Source: Pseudomonas sp. (lineage in GTDB: Bacteria > Pseudomonadota > Gammaproteobacteria > Pseudomonadales > Pseudomonadaceae). Taken from it: a stretch of DNA of 46,147 bases. Location of the stretch: positions 1-46,147 of the forward strand of contig NZ_JASLAW010000125.1 in the NCBI RefSeq assembly GCF_030147005.1, written 5' to 3'. Every line of letters starts with the position of its first letter. Positions within the stretch are counted from its first letter, which is position 1. Below are positions 26,218 to 33,915 of the stretch, piece after piece. The notes beneath the pieces were generated by a model. It was given only the letters and a program-made list of their open reading frames with translations, had not been told where the DNA came from and did no database searches. The translations under genes were made by a program, and so were the position numbers.

Positions 26218-27711
26218 ATGCCCGTTCGCACACCCTTTCTGGAGCACTACCGCAAGGCCGACCGCATCATGCTGGCATTGATCTGGTTGATGTTTCTGTT
26301 CTCCCTGGGGCTTGCGCTCTGGCATAACACCTTCACCCAGGCGGTGGTCGTCGGTGGCGGCACCGGCGTGGTGCTGACCGCGCTGTATCGCGCCATCGGC
26401 GGCACCCGCGTGATGCGTTGCGTACTGGGCGCCGGGCTGATGGTGATGGCGGCCTTGCACATCAACCAGGCCCAGGGTGTGATCGAATCGCACTTCGGTA
26501 TCTTCGCGTTGCTGGCCGTGCTGACCTTCTACCGGGACTGGCTGCCGATCCTGGTGGCGGCGCTGACCATCGCCGTGCATCACGTGGTTTTCCACGTGCT
26601 GCAGCATCAAGGCTTGCCGGTATTTGTGATGACACATCATGGCGGCTGGACGATGATCTTCGTCCACGCCTTCTATGTGGTGATGGAAACCGTCGCCCTG
26701 CTCTACCTCGCCGTGCATAGCCACGCCGAAGCGGTCGAAAGCCAGGAAATGCTGGAAAAAATGCTCGACGTCACCTCGCAGTTCACGGAAGAAACCGCGC
26801 AGGGTAAAGACACGGTGCATGTGTCTCTCGCCAAGCGGTTCGACCACTTCCTGCAGCAGCTCACCCACCTGATCGACGGCGTCGCGCGCGACTCCCATGG
26901 CCTCGGCCAACTCGGCCAGGAACTGGCCACGGCCAGTGGCACCCTGGAAAGAGGCGCTCGGGATCAGCTGGCGCAAATCAATGAAATGACCGGCTCGATG
27001 CAGCGCATGGAAGACGCCATGGGCCACATTACCGTGCACGTCGAACAGGCAGTGGAGCACGCCGGCAAAGCCAGCCGGCAGATCGTGCGTGGCCAAGAAA
27101 GCGTTGGCCGTGCCCAGCATGAAATCACTCAGCTGGCCTCACGCATTAATGGCACAGAATCGACCGTACAATCGCTGGCTGTGCAGGCCGAGCAAATCGG
27201 TTCGGTGCTGGAGGTGATCAGCAGCATTGCCAACCAGACCAACCTGCTCGCCCTCAATGCCGCCATCGAAGCCGCCCGCGCCGGCGAGCAAGGCCGTGGC
27301 TTTGCCGTGGTTGCCGACGAAGTGCGCAGCCTGGCCCAACGCACCGCCGTCTCCACCCAGGAAATCAAGACCATCATCGAAGGCTTGCAGCAGGGCAGCC
27401 GCCAGGCCGTCGAAGCCATGCACGACAGCCGCCAGGGTGTGGAGCGTTGCGTGGAAGACAGCCAGGTGGCCGTCGACATGCTGCGCGCAGTGGGCGAAGA
27501 CATTGTGCATATCGATCAACTCAACGGGCGCATCGTCATCACCACCCGCGAGCAGACCTCGGCGAATCTGGATATTGTGGGGCGCCTGCAGTCGGTGCAG
27601 CACATCGCACAAAACACCGCCGACGATGTGGAAACCCTGGCCCGCAGCAGCGAACGCCTGCCACCGATCGCCGTGCGCCTGGATGCGCTGGGGCGCAGGT
27701 TTCATCCCTGA
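26218..27711 (+). CDS. methyl-accepting chemotaxis protein with membrane-embedded sensor region
   Basis: The protein is 497 residues; ATG at 26218 is preceded by GGAG. The N-terminal 170 residues hold about six hydrophobic segments (for example LALIWLMFLFSLGLALW and MVMAALHINQA) with no large periplasmic ligand domain. One segment is rich in histidine (AVHHVVFHVLQHQG). The C-terminal half is the cytoplasmic signalling coiled coil, with the conserved tip NQTNLLALNAAIEAARAGEQ and GRGFAVVADEVRSLAQRT that binds CheA/CheW. It signals to the flagellar machinery or a similar output. The sensed cue is unknown; the buried histidines could hold a cofactor or sense redox or proton state. Confidence 0.9.
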   Translation: MPVRTPFLEHYRKADRIMLALIWLMFLFSLGLALWHNTFTQAVVVGGGTGVVLTALYRAIGGTRVMRCVLGAGLMVMAALHINQAQGVIESHFGIFALLAVLTFYRDWLPILVAALTIAVHHVVFHVLQHQGLPVFVMTHHGGWTMIFVHAFYVVMETVALLYLAVHSHAEAVESQEMLEKMLDVTSQFTEETAQGKDTVHVSLAKRFDHFLQQLTHLIDGVARDSHGLGQLGQELATASGTLERGARDQLAQINEMTGSMQRMEDAMGHITVHVEQAVEHAGKASRQIVRGQESVGRAQHEITQLASRINGTESTVQSLAVQAEQIGSVLEVISSIANQTNLLALNAAIEAARAGEQGRGFAVVADEVRSLAQRTAVSTQEIKTIIEGLQQGSRQAVEAMHDSRQGVERCVEDSQVAVDMLRAVGEDIVHIDQLNGRIVITTREQTSANLDIVGRLQSVQHIAQNTADDVETLARSSERLPPIAVRLDALGRRFHP

Positions 27712-27718
27712 TTCAATC

Positions 27719-27767
27719 GCCTGGGAACACGGTCGAGCCCTGGCGAGGCTCGACCGTGTTCCCAGGC
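27719..27767. terminator. perfect 21-bp hairpin between convergent genes
   Basis: Bases 27719-27739 and 27747-27767 are exact reverse complements over a seven-base loop. The element lies seven bases from the chemoreceptor stop and six from the convergent gene's stop, so it can serve both strands. There is no T-run. It may be a bidirectional terminator or a transcript-end stabiliser. Confidence 0.65.
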
Positions 27768-27773
27768 AACGGC

Positions 27774-28649
27774 TTAAGCGGCCGTATTCGTCACCGACTC
27801 GCTCACGAAGTCCTGATACGTGCGCAGCGGGCGCCCGATGATCGCTTCAAGCCGCGCCACGGCGCCATGCGCCGCCTGCATGCCGAACGCCTGGATACCC
27901 TCCATCATCAAGCGCATGTCATAAGCCAGCCAGGCCGGACCGTAGGCGGCCAACTGTGTTTCAAACGCGGCAACGTCATCGCCGCCGTAGGCGATCTCGC
28001 GGCCCAGGGCCGAGCTCCAGAGTTTTGCCACATCGGTTCCCGTAAGCGCCTGCGGCCCAACCAGTTCCAGCGTCACGCGGTCCAGCGCAGTGGCTGCCCG
28101 ATCACGTCGCAGCAACTCTGCAACGGCAATATCGGCAATGTCCCGCGTATCAATCATGGCCACACCGGCCGCGCCGATGGGCATCGGGTACACGGCATAG
28201 TCCTGGATCGTCTGTTGGACCCTGCGGTCGTTCTGCATAAAGTATGCAGGGCGCAGCACCGTCGCCGGGATCTTGAGGCTGTCGATCATGCGCTCAATGG
28301 TGTACTTGCCGGTGAAATGCGGCACCTGGGTGAAGGTGTCGGCGTGGATCACCGACAGGTAAACGATCCGCTCGATGCCGGCCTCCCGAGCGAGGTTCAA
28401 CGCGATCAGCGCTTGCGTCACTTCGTCGGGCGTAACGGCATTGAGCAGAAACAGGGTACGCACCGACGTCAGCGCGGCGCGCATGGACGGTACATCAGTG
28501 AGGTCGCCGATCACTTGGGTAACGCCGGCCGGGAATTCCCGTTTACCTGCTTGGCGCACCAGGGCTTTGACCTCGGCGCCTTGCTCGGCAAGGCCTAGGG
28601 TGACGAGTGAACCGAGAGTGCCGGTGGCGCCGATAACAAGAATGCTCAT
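27774..28649 (-). CDS. NmrA/SDR-type NAD(P)-binding oxidoreductase
   Basis: The protein is 291 residues; the ATG at 28649 has CAGGAG upstream. The N-terminal ILVIGATGTLGSLVTLGLAEQ is the GxxGxxG Rossmann motif of atypical short-chain dehydrogenases. The later VIGDLTDVPSMRAAL and TLFLLNAVTPDE match the NmrA/quinone-oxidoreductase-2 group, whose members bind NAD(P)H and act as quinone reductases or redox sensors. The catalytic Tyr-Lys pair of classical SDRs is not obvious. It is divergent from a LysR regulator with a 114-base shared promoter, a common arrangement in which that regulator controls the gene. Confidence 0.85.
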   Translation of the reverse strand: MSILVIGATGTLGSLVTLGLAEQGAEVKALVRQAGKREFPAGVTQVIGDLTDVPSMRAALTSVRTLFLLNAVTPDEVTQALIALNLAREAGIERIVYLSVIHADTFTQVPHFTGKYTIERMIDSLKIPATVLRPAYFMQNDRRVQQTIQDYAVYPMPIGAAGVAMIDTRDIADIAVAELLRRDRAATALDRVTLELVGPQALTGTDVAKLWSSALGREIAYGGDDVAAFETQLAAYGPAWLAYDMRLMMEGIQAFGMQAAHGAVARLEAIIGRPLRTYQDFVSESVTNTAA

Positions 28650-28763
28650 GGTTGAAACTCCTGCGGTGGATCAGTGGGTTTGGGTTCGAATGCAAAGTAA
28701 ACCGTTGCATAACGAAAACGTAGACCACAGAATCCAGACACCTCGTCTCGAAAACGGAACACC

Positions 28764-29639
28764 ATGAACCTCAATGCGCTGGTCGACTTCATCCAGGTCG
28801 CTACCCACGAAGGCCTGGGCAAGGCCAGCCGGGCGAGCGGTGTGTCCAAGGCCACCCTGTCGCGCCGGCTCGCTGACCTGGAAGAACAACTGGGTGTCCG
28901 GCTGATTGAGCGCAGCGCGCGCGGGCTGAAACTGACCGAAGCCGGCGAGCTGCTGATGGCGCGCGCCCAAGGCCCGCTGGGTGAAGTGGCTGAAGCCATG
29001 ACGGCGGCACGCGAGGGCGTTTCGACGCCACGCGGTCGCTTGCGCGTGGCGGCCCCGGTCCTGTTCTCCCAACTGGCAATGGGCGCGATTGGCGCCCGCT
29101 TCTGTGCAGCCTATCCGCAAGTCGTCATTGAGGTCGTGGCGGAGGACCGCAAGGTAGATCTGGTTGAAGAACAATTCGATGTCGCCATTCGCATCAACCC
29201 CAGCCCGGACAGCGATCTGGTCGGCCGATGCTTCGCCAAAGACCGGTTGGTGGTGGTGGCCGCGCCCGAAATACCCAGGCCGCCGCCTGGCGCGATCAGG
29301 CCCGTAGCCGGCATCGTCACGCCGGGGTTCACGCCTACCCATTGGCATCTGGACGGCGGGCAGTTGATTCTGGAACCGATCCCCAGGCTGCAGTTTTCTT
29401 CGTTACTGATGGTGCGCGATGCGGCCATCGCCGGCGGCGGCGTGGCCCTTATTCCTCTGTCCATCGCAGGAGCCCCGCTGGCCAGGGGCGAACTGGTGCA
29501 ATGGGGCACGGTGGCCGGGGCCGAGCCGCAGCTCTGGGTATTGCACACCTCAAGACGCCTGGCCGCGCCCAAAGTGCGCGCTTTCGTCGACTTCATGTGC
29601 GCGCAATACCCGGATATGGCGCTGGTGGCGCGCGGTTGA
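28764..29639 (+). CDS. LysR-family transcriptional regulator
   Basis: The protein is 291 residues. The N-terminal winged helix-turn-helix is clear (LNALVDFIQVATHEGLGKAS, then GVSKATLSRRLADLEEQLGV), and the effector-binding domain follows from about residue 90. LysR proteins usually regulate the divergent neighbour, here the NmrA-like reductase at 28649, and themselves. The last 29 codons (from 29552) lie in a 188-bp unit that is duplicated right downstream, so the 3' end of this gene is present twice. Confidence 0.9.
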   Translation: MNLNALVDFIQVATHEGLGKASRASGVSKATLSRRLADLEEQLGVRLIERSARGLKLTEAGELLMARAQGPLGEVAEAMTAAREGVSTPRGRLRVAAPVLFSQLAMGAIGARFCAAYPQVVIEVVAEDRKVDLVEEQFDVAIRINPSPDSDLVGRCFAKDRLVVVAAPEIPRPPPGAIRPVAGIVTPGFTPTHWHLDGGQLILEPIPRLQFSSLLMVRDAAIAGGGVALIPLSIAGAPLARGELVQWGTVAGAEPQLWVLHTSRRLAAPKVRAFVDFMCAQYPDMALVARG

Positions 29640-29739
29640 AAGCCTGCAGGTCATCGCCTCCCACTTGAGCACGACGAAACTCTTGAACCCTCCCTTGGTC
29701 GATGCTTTCAAGAGGCCGACAGTGCCTCTGTTGCCAAGT
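29552..29739 (+). repeat. 188-bp tandem duplication, copy 1
   Basis: The unit runs from AAGACGCCTGGCCGCG to GTTGCCAAGT and includes the last 29 codons of the LysR gene plus 100 bases downstream. The next 188 bases repeat it with four mismatches (about 98 percent identity). Confidence 0.95.
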
Positions 29740-29827
29740 AAGACGCTTGGCCGCGCCCAATGTGCGCGCTTTCGTCGACTTCATGTGCGCGCAATACCCG
29801 GATATAGCGCTGGTGGCGCGCGGTTGA
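29740..29827 (+). pseudogene. duplicated 3' end of the LysR gene
   Basis: In copy 2 the codons from Arg-Leu-Ala-Ala-Pro to the TGA at 29825-29827 repeat the regulator's C-terminus (VRAFVDFMCAQYPD), with no start codon or ribosome site. It is a non-functional gene fragment created by the tandem duplication. Confidence 0.8.
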
Positions 29828-29927
29828 AAGCCTGCAGGTCATCGCCTCTCACTTGAGCACGACGAAACTCTTGAACCCTCCCTTGGTCGATGCTTTCAAG
29901 AGGCCGACAGTGCCTCTGTTGCCAAGT
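29740..29927 (+). repeat. 188-bp tandem duplication, copy 2
   Basis: This directly abuts copy 1 with no spacer. Differences from copy 1 are CCT/CTT, AAAGTG/AATGTG, GATATGG/GATATAG and GCCTCCC/GCCTCTC. The high identity points to a recent slippage or unequal-crossover event. Confidence 0.95.
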
Positions 29928-29958
29928 GTGTGTGGAGTAAATGCCTGCGGAGACGGCC

Positions 29959-30198
29959 ATGAAAGAAGCCATAAACGATTTGCCCGGCCCTATAAAACGA
30001 CAGGCTGACAGAATACTTCGTGAGATCGAACTGGCGGGGTCGATGATTCTTGCAGTCAAAGGCGGTGCCAAAGCCCAGGGGTTTGTGTTGGGAATAACCT
30101 GCTGTGAAGGACTCACTTCGGAGCGTTGCGAGCAGCTCGCAAGCCATTTTGACAGCGTGGTGGAACAAAGGCTGCGATCGCTGACCCTGGGGCTGTAG
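29959..30198 (+). CDS. small hypothetical protein
   Basis: The protein is 79 residues. I prefer the ATG at 29959 (MKEAINDLPGPIKRQ), which has GGAG at a six-base spacing; an ATG 18 bases earlier has a ribosome site only three bases away. The sequence has an amphipathic N-terminal helix (KRQADRILREIELAGSMI), a Gly/Ala turn (AVKGGAKAQGFVLG) and a helical tail. There are two adjacent cysteines (GITCCEG). No family was recognised and no export signal is seen. It sits between the duplication and a histidine kinase gene and could be an independent small gene. Confidence 0.5.
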   Translation: MKEAINDLPGPIKRQADRILREIELAGSMILAVKGGAKAQGFVLGITCCEGLTSERCEQLASHFDSVVEQRLRSLTLGL

Positions 30199-30356
30199 CG
30201 TCGGTCGGGTGAACGCTGTTGGCGCACAGATCGGTTTGGCGGTGTTCCCGACACCGGCCGAGCTTTAAAAGCGACGAACAACCTCCTACACTGCCGGGAA
30301 TTTCGTACACCTGTGCAGCTTCGCTTTTCTGCCCGCCTCCCTTCAGGATTACAGAC

Positions 30357-31502
30357 ATGCGCCTGCCCGACTTCATTCTGGAAAACCTCGAGCCGATTCT
30401 GCAGGCCTGGGAAGATTTCGCCAGAACCATCGACACACCGGGCGAGGAACTCGACAGCGTCGCGCTGCGCGACCATGCCGAACAGATGTTGCGGGCCATC
30501 GTCAGCGACCTGCGCACCAAGCAGACCCGGCAGGAGCAAATCGCCAAGGCCCAGGGCCACGCCCCGACGGATGAACAGGAAACCGCAGCGGAAACCCATG
30601 CAATGACGCGGCTGATGGCCGGGTTCACGATCGATCAGATGGTGTCGGAATACCGCGCGCTGCGCACCAGTGTGGTCAGCCAGTGGATGCGCCAGGTCAA
30701 GGACGGCACACCCATCAATGTCGACGACATGACGCGATTCCACGAGGCCATTGATCAGGCCCTGGCCGAGTCCATCGCCAGCTATTCACGGGCGGTCGAA
30801 GCCTCACGCAATATGTTTCTGGGCATCCTCGGCCACGATTTGCGCACCCCGCTCGGCGCAATCCTGCTGGGTGCCGACGTGCTGCGGCGTTCCCAGGATG
30901 CCGGCGCCCGGGCGACCAAGATCGCCAACCAGGTCTACACCAGTGTGCGCCGGGCCAGCCAGATCGTCGGCGACCTGCTTGACCTGACCCGCTGCCAGAT
31001 GGGGCCGGGCATTCCGGTCAAGACGGCCGATATCAACCTCTCACCGCTGTGCCAGCGTGTAATCGAGGAGATTCGCGCCTTTCACCCCGAAGCCATCGTG
31101 ATGTTCGACACGAACACAAGCGTTTCAGGGAAGTTTGACGGCGGGCGGATGGAGCAGGTGTTTTCGAACATCATCAGCAACGCGGTGCAGCATGGGGACA
31201 CCACGCGACCTATCCAGGTCGAGCTGGGCATACAGGCGGACTTCGCGGTCTTCACCGTGCACAACAGTGGCGAAGCGATACCCGAGGACGTGCTCCCGTT
31301 CATATTCAACCCCATGGGCCGTTTCTCCCAGCGTAGCGCGATCAACCACGGCCCCACCGAAGGCTTGGGCCTGGGCCTGTTCATCGCCTCGGAAATCGTC
31401 GCCTCCCATGGTGGGTCGATTGAGGTCAGCTCCGACACGGAACACGGCACGGTGTTTCAGGTGAGAGTGCCGCTGGATAAGCAAGCGCCTGGCGTTGCCT
31501 GA
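30357..31502 (+). CDS. soluble sensor histidine kinase
   Basis: The protein is 381 residues from the ATG at 30357 (MRLPDFILENLEPILQAWED), preceded by AGGA. No membrane segment is seen. The N-terminal 150 residues are helical and resemble the RsbRD N-terminal (RsbT co-antagonist-like) domain found in stress-signalling proteins. The HisKA box is GHDLRTPLGAILLGADVL, with the phospho-accepting His, followed by the ATPase: QVFSNIISNAVQHGDT (N box) and GLGLGLFIASEIVASHGG (G2 region). No response regulator gene is adjacent, so it is an orphan kinase. The sensed signal is probably cytoplasmic. Confidence 0.85.
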   Translation: MRLPDFILENLEPILQAWEDFARTIDTPGEELDSVALRDHAEQMLRAIVSDLRTKQTRQEQIAKAQGHAPTDEQETAAETHAMTRLMAGFTIDQMVSEYRALRTSVVSQWMRQVKDGTPINVDDMTRFHEAIDQALAESIASYSRAVEASRNMFLGILGHDLRTPLGAILLGADVLRRSQDAGARATKIANQVYTSVRRASQIVGDLLDLTRCQMGPGIPVKTADINLSPLCQRVIEEIRAFHPEAIVMFDTNTSVSGKFDGGRMEQVFSNIISNAVQHGDTTRPIQVELGIQADFAVFTVHNSGEAIPEDVLPFIFNPMGRFSQRSAINHGPTEGLGLGLFIASEIVASHGGSIEVSSDTEHGTVFQVRVPLDKQAPGVA

Positions 31503-31539
31503 GCATGTCGCGCAGCGTTATTGAGTGCTTGAAGCGGGC

Positions 31540-32307
31540 CTACGATTTTTTCAGCAGGCGCTCAAGCACGTCATCGCACGCCGCTGCCCATGTCTGCTTT
31601 GCGCCCTTGTCCCGCAGCACTTCGAGCCCGGCGGCCGTAAAGGTACCCGGCGTAGCGATGGCATCGCCCAGGGTCGCCATATTGGCCAGGGGCTGATGAC
31701 CGGCGCTGGCCAGGCAGTCCTGCATGTTGCCCATCACCAGCTGACGTGCTTGCTCTGCGGTCAAACCTTTATTGGTAAACCATTGCTGAAGGTCATTGAG
31801 AAAGAAATAGAACCAACCGTTCATGCACGCCGCCACGGTGGCCAACTCGAAGGCTTCTTCCTGATCCAGCACGATCAGCGATCCGAGCGTACCCAATAAC
31901 GCCTCATGGGCCGAGCCCGTCGGCGTGACCACCACGGTCGACTGGTTGATCTGTGCGGCATAGGACAGCATCGCCCGCACCGGCTGCGCCTGTGGGAAGC
32001 AGCGCGCCAGGTCATTGAGCGTCATGCCGGCTACCAGGGACACCAGCGGTTGCCCTGGACTGAGCCGTACTTCCCTGGAAAGCCCTTCGACCACGTCGGG
32101 ACGTACACCAAGGAACAGCAGGTCTGCCTCATCGACAACCCCTTGGTTGTCAGCCATGACCTCGCAGGCCCAAATCTTGCCCAATTGCTCGGCGCGCGCC
32201 TGATTGCGGGGCGACAACAGCACCCGCCCGGTAAAACCGCCACGCCGCAGGCCAATCACCACCTTCTCAGTCAATTCGCCGACGCCCAGAATTCCAATGT
32301 TCAGCAA
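31540..32307 (-). CDS. pyrroline-5-carboxylate reductase-like protein
   Basis: The protein is 255 residues when started at the TTG at 32307, which has GGAGG seven bases upstream and directly precedes the Rossmann strand LNIGILGVGELTEKVVIGL; the frame is open further upstream. Like ProC it has an N-terminal NAD(P)H domain (DLLFLGVRPDVVEGLSREV) and a helical C-terminal domain. The canonical ProC C-terminal signature is not clearly present, so a function other than proline synthesis is likely. It converges with the histidine kinase gene, with 37 bases between the stops. Confidence 0.75.
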   Translation of the reverse strand: MLNIGILGVGELTEKVVIGLRRGGFTGRVLLSPRNQARAEQLGKIWACEVMADNQGVVDEADLLFLGVRPDVVEGLSREVRLSPGQPLVSLVAGMTLNDLARCFPQAQPVRAMLSYAAQINQSTVVVTPTGSAHEALLGTLGSLIVLDQEEAFELATVAACMNGWFYFFLNDLQQWFTNKGLTAEQARQLVMGNMQDCLASAGHQPLANMATLGDAIATPGTFTAAGLEVLRDKGAKQTWAAACDDVLERLLKKS

Positions 32308-32442
32308 GGTGTTTCCTCCGTTCGAAGCCAGTGGCAGATGTTGCCGCATCATAGCCACATTGCAGGAGGACGGCCGCACGGGTGCGGACATTAGGGGCGT
32401 CTGCAGGATGGGCAATGTACGCATCCGTCATGCGTCAATCAT

Positions 32443-32955
32443 TCAGGATAGTGGCAACCCATACCTCACCTCCACCAACGTGACACCGCCCCTCTCAAGC
32501 GTGCGCTCCGTCCCGGTTTCCTCAACACAACCTGCCCTGCGATAAAATCGGATAGCCCTTTCATTACCGGCCAGGACCCACAGCGTCAAACGCTCATATC
32601 CCTGCTTCATCAAATCCTGCAGGCCCGCGCGCCACAAGCCCAGCCCGACGCCGGTTTGCCAATACCTGGCTAGAACATAGAGCGCCATCACCTCACCTGC
32701 ATTTGCCCCGGCAGCATCATCACGGCTGGCACCGAGCGATATCCAACCGACAACCTGCTGGTCGAGTTCGGCGACCCAGACGTTCGACTCGCCCGATGCA
32801 ATCAAGCGGCTCCAATTCGCTTCTCGCTGAGCCAGTGTTGTACTGAGCGCATTCAAGTAACCGGCAGGTATCAAGTCGCGATAAGCCTCTTGCCAACTGC
32901 TGATATGCACCTGGGCAATGGCCTTCGCGTCGGCGGGTAACGCTTTGCGGATCAT
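32443..32955 (-). CDS. GNAT-family N-acetyltransferase
   Basis: The protein is 170 residues; ATG at 32955 has AAGGAA upstream. The GNAT fold is visible: N-terminal MIRKALPADAKAIAQVHISS, motif A around VMALYVLARYWQTGVGLGLW (acetyl-CoA pyrophosphate loop) and the closing LAGNERAIRFYRRAGCVE. It acetylates an amine on a small molecule or protein. The substrate cannot be deduced, and neither neighbour is functionally related. Confidence 0.85.
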   Translation of the reverse strand: MIRKALPADAKAIAQVHISSWQEAYRDLIPAGYLNALSTTLAQREANWSRLIASGESNVWVAELDQQVVGWISLGASRDDAAGANAGEVMALYVLARYWQTGVGLGLWRAGLQDLMKQGYERLTLWVLAGNERAIRFYRRAGCVEETGTERTLERGGVTLVEVRYGLPLS

Positions 32956-33132
32956 GGTGTGTTCCTTCGGGCACTGAATATTGTCGTCGTCTGAGTATGC
33001 ACGCGGGCCTATGACGGATTTAGTTTCGCTCTGGTGACCCGGCCGCTGGCGTCAGTGTTCGGCAAGCGGATTGCTGCGCCGCCCCTACAGCCCTTATCCT
33101 CGACACTCTGCCCGACCCAATCCGGAGCCGCC

Positions 33133-33753
33133 ATGGACCTCGCCACCCTCGCCCTCTTCCTGCCCGCCTGCTTCGCCCTGAATATGGCGCCTGGCCCCAA
33201 TAACCTGCTGTCGGTGAGTAACGCCACCCGCTACGGCTATCGCACCTCCTGCCTCGCCGGCCTTGGCCGCTTGCTGGCCTTCGCCGGCATGATCGCCCTC
33301 GCCTCCGCCGGGTTGGCGGTGGTGCTGCAAACGTCGGAGTTGTTGTTCTACGGGATCAAGCTGCTCGGCGCGGCGTATCTGTTTTACCTGGCCTATCGGC
33401 TATGGCGTGCAGACCCGCAGGCAGAGGCGGAAACGGCCACCCATAAGGTGGGCTTATGGGGTTTGGCGCGGCAGGAGTTTCTGGTGGCGGCGGGCAACCC
33501 CAAGGCCATCCTGATCTTCACCGCCTTCCTGCCGCAGTTCGTGGTGCCCGGCCAACCCGTCACCGCGCAATTCACCTTGTTGGGCGCCCTGTTCCTGGCC
33601 CTGGAATGGATCGCCATAAGCGCCTACGCCTACATGGGCCTGCATATGCGTCGCTGGTTTGCTGAGCCGAGGGGCAAGCGCCTGTTCAATCGCTGCTGCG
33701 CGGGGTTGTTGTCGGCGGCGGCGGCGATGTTGTTGACTGCGCGTCGGACTTGA
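33133..33753 (+). CDS. LysE-family amino-acid exporter
   Basis: The protein is 206 residues from the ATG at 33133, with CCGGAG upstream. It has about six hydrophobic helices. The family signature FALNMAPGPNNLLSVSNATR (residues about 14-33) is intact, as is AGNPKAILIFTAFLPQFV. LysE/RhtB proteins export amino acids or derivatives such as homoserine lactone across the inner membrane. The specific substrate is unknown. It converges with the aldose-epimerase-like gene. Confidence 0.85.
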   Translation: MDLATLALFLPACFALNMAPGPNNLLSVSNATRYGYRTSCLAGLGRLLAFAGMIALASAGLAVVLQTSELLFYGIKLLGAAYLFYLAYRLWRADPQAEAETATHKVGLWGLARQEFLVAAGNPKAILIFTAFLPQFVVPGQPVTAQFTLLGALFLALEWIAISAYAYMGLHMRRWFAEPRGKRLFNRCCAGLLSAAAAMLLTARRT

Positions 33754-33770
33754 GCGCTCAGGTATGCCCT

Positions 33771-33822
33771 GCGGGAGCGCTCGAGCCTTAGCGAGGCCGC
33801 GATAGCGGTAGGTCAGGCAGCA
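33771..33822. repeat. degenerate REP-like element
   Basis: The segment GCGGGAGCGCTCGAGCCTTA, then GCGAGGCCGCGATAGCGGTA and GGTCAGGC resembles the REP sequences common in fluorescent Pseudomonas genomes (...GCTCGCGATAGCGGTGGGTCAG...). It lies in the gap between convergent genes, the usual site for such elements. Confidence 0.45.
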
Positions 33823-33858
33823 CAAACTCCAACTACCCCATCGCCTTCCAGCCTTGGC

Positions 33859-33905
33859 AAAAAGGGAGGCCGTTTACTTCATTAAAATATTCCAGCTCCC
33901 TTTTT
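33859..33905. terminator. bidirectional terminator between convergent genes
   Basis: AAAAAGGGAG (33859-33868) pairs with CTCCCTTTTT (33896-33905) across a 27-base loop. The A-run and T-run arms allow termination on both strands, for the LysE gene (+) and the epimerase-like gene (-). Confidence 0.5.
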
Positions 33906-33915
33906 CCTAGCCAGG

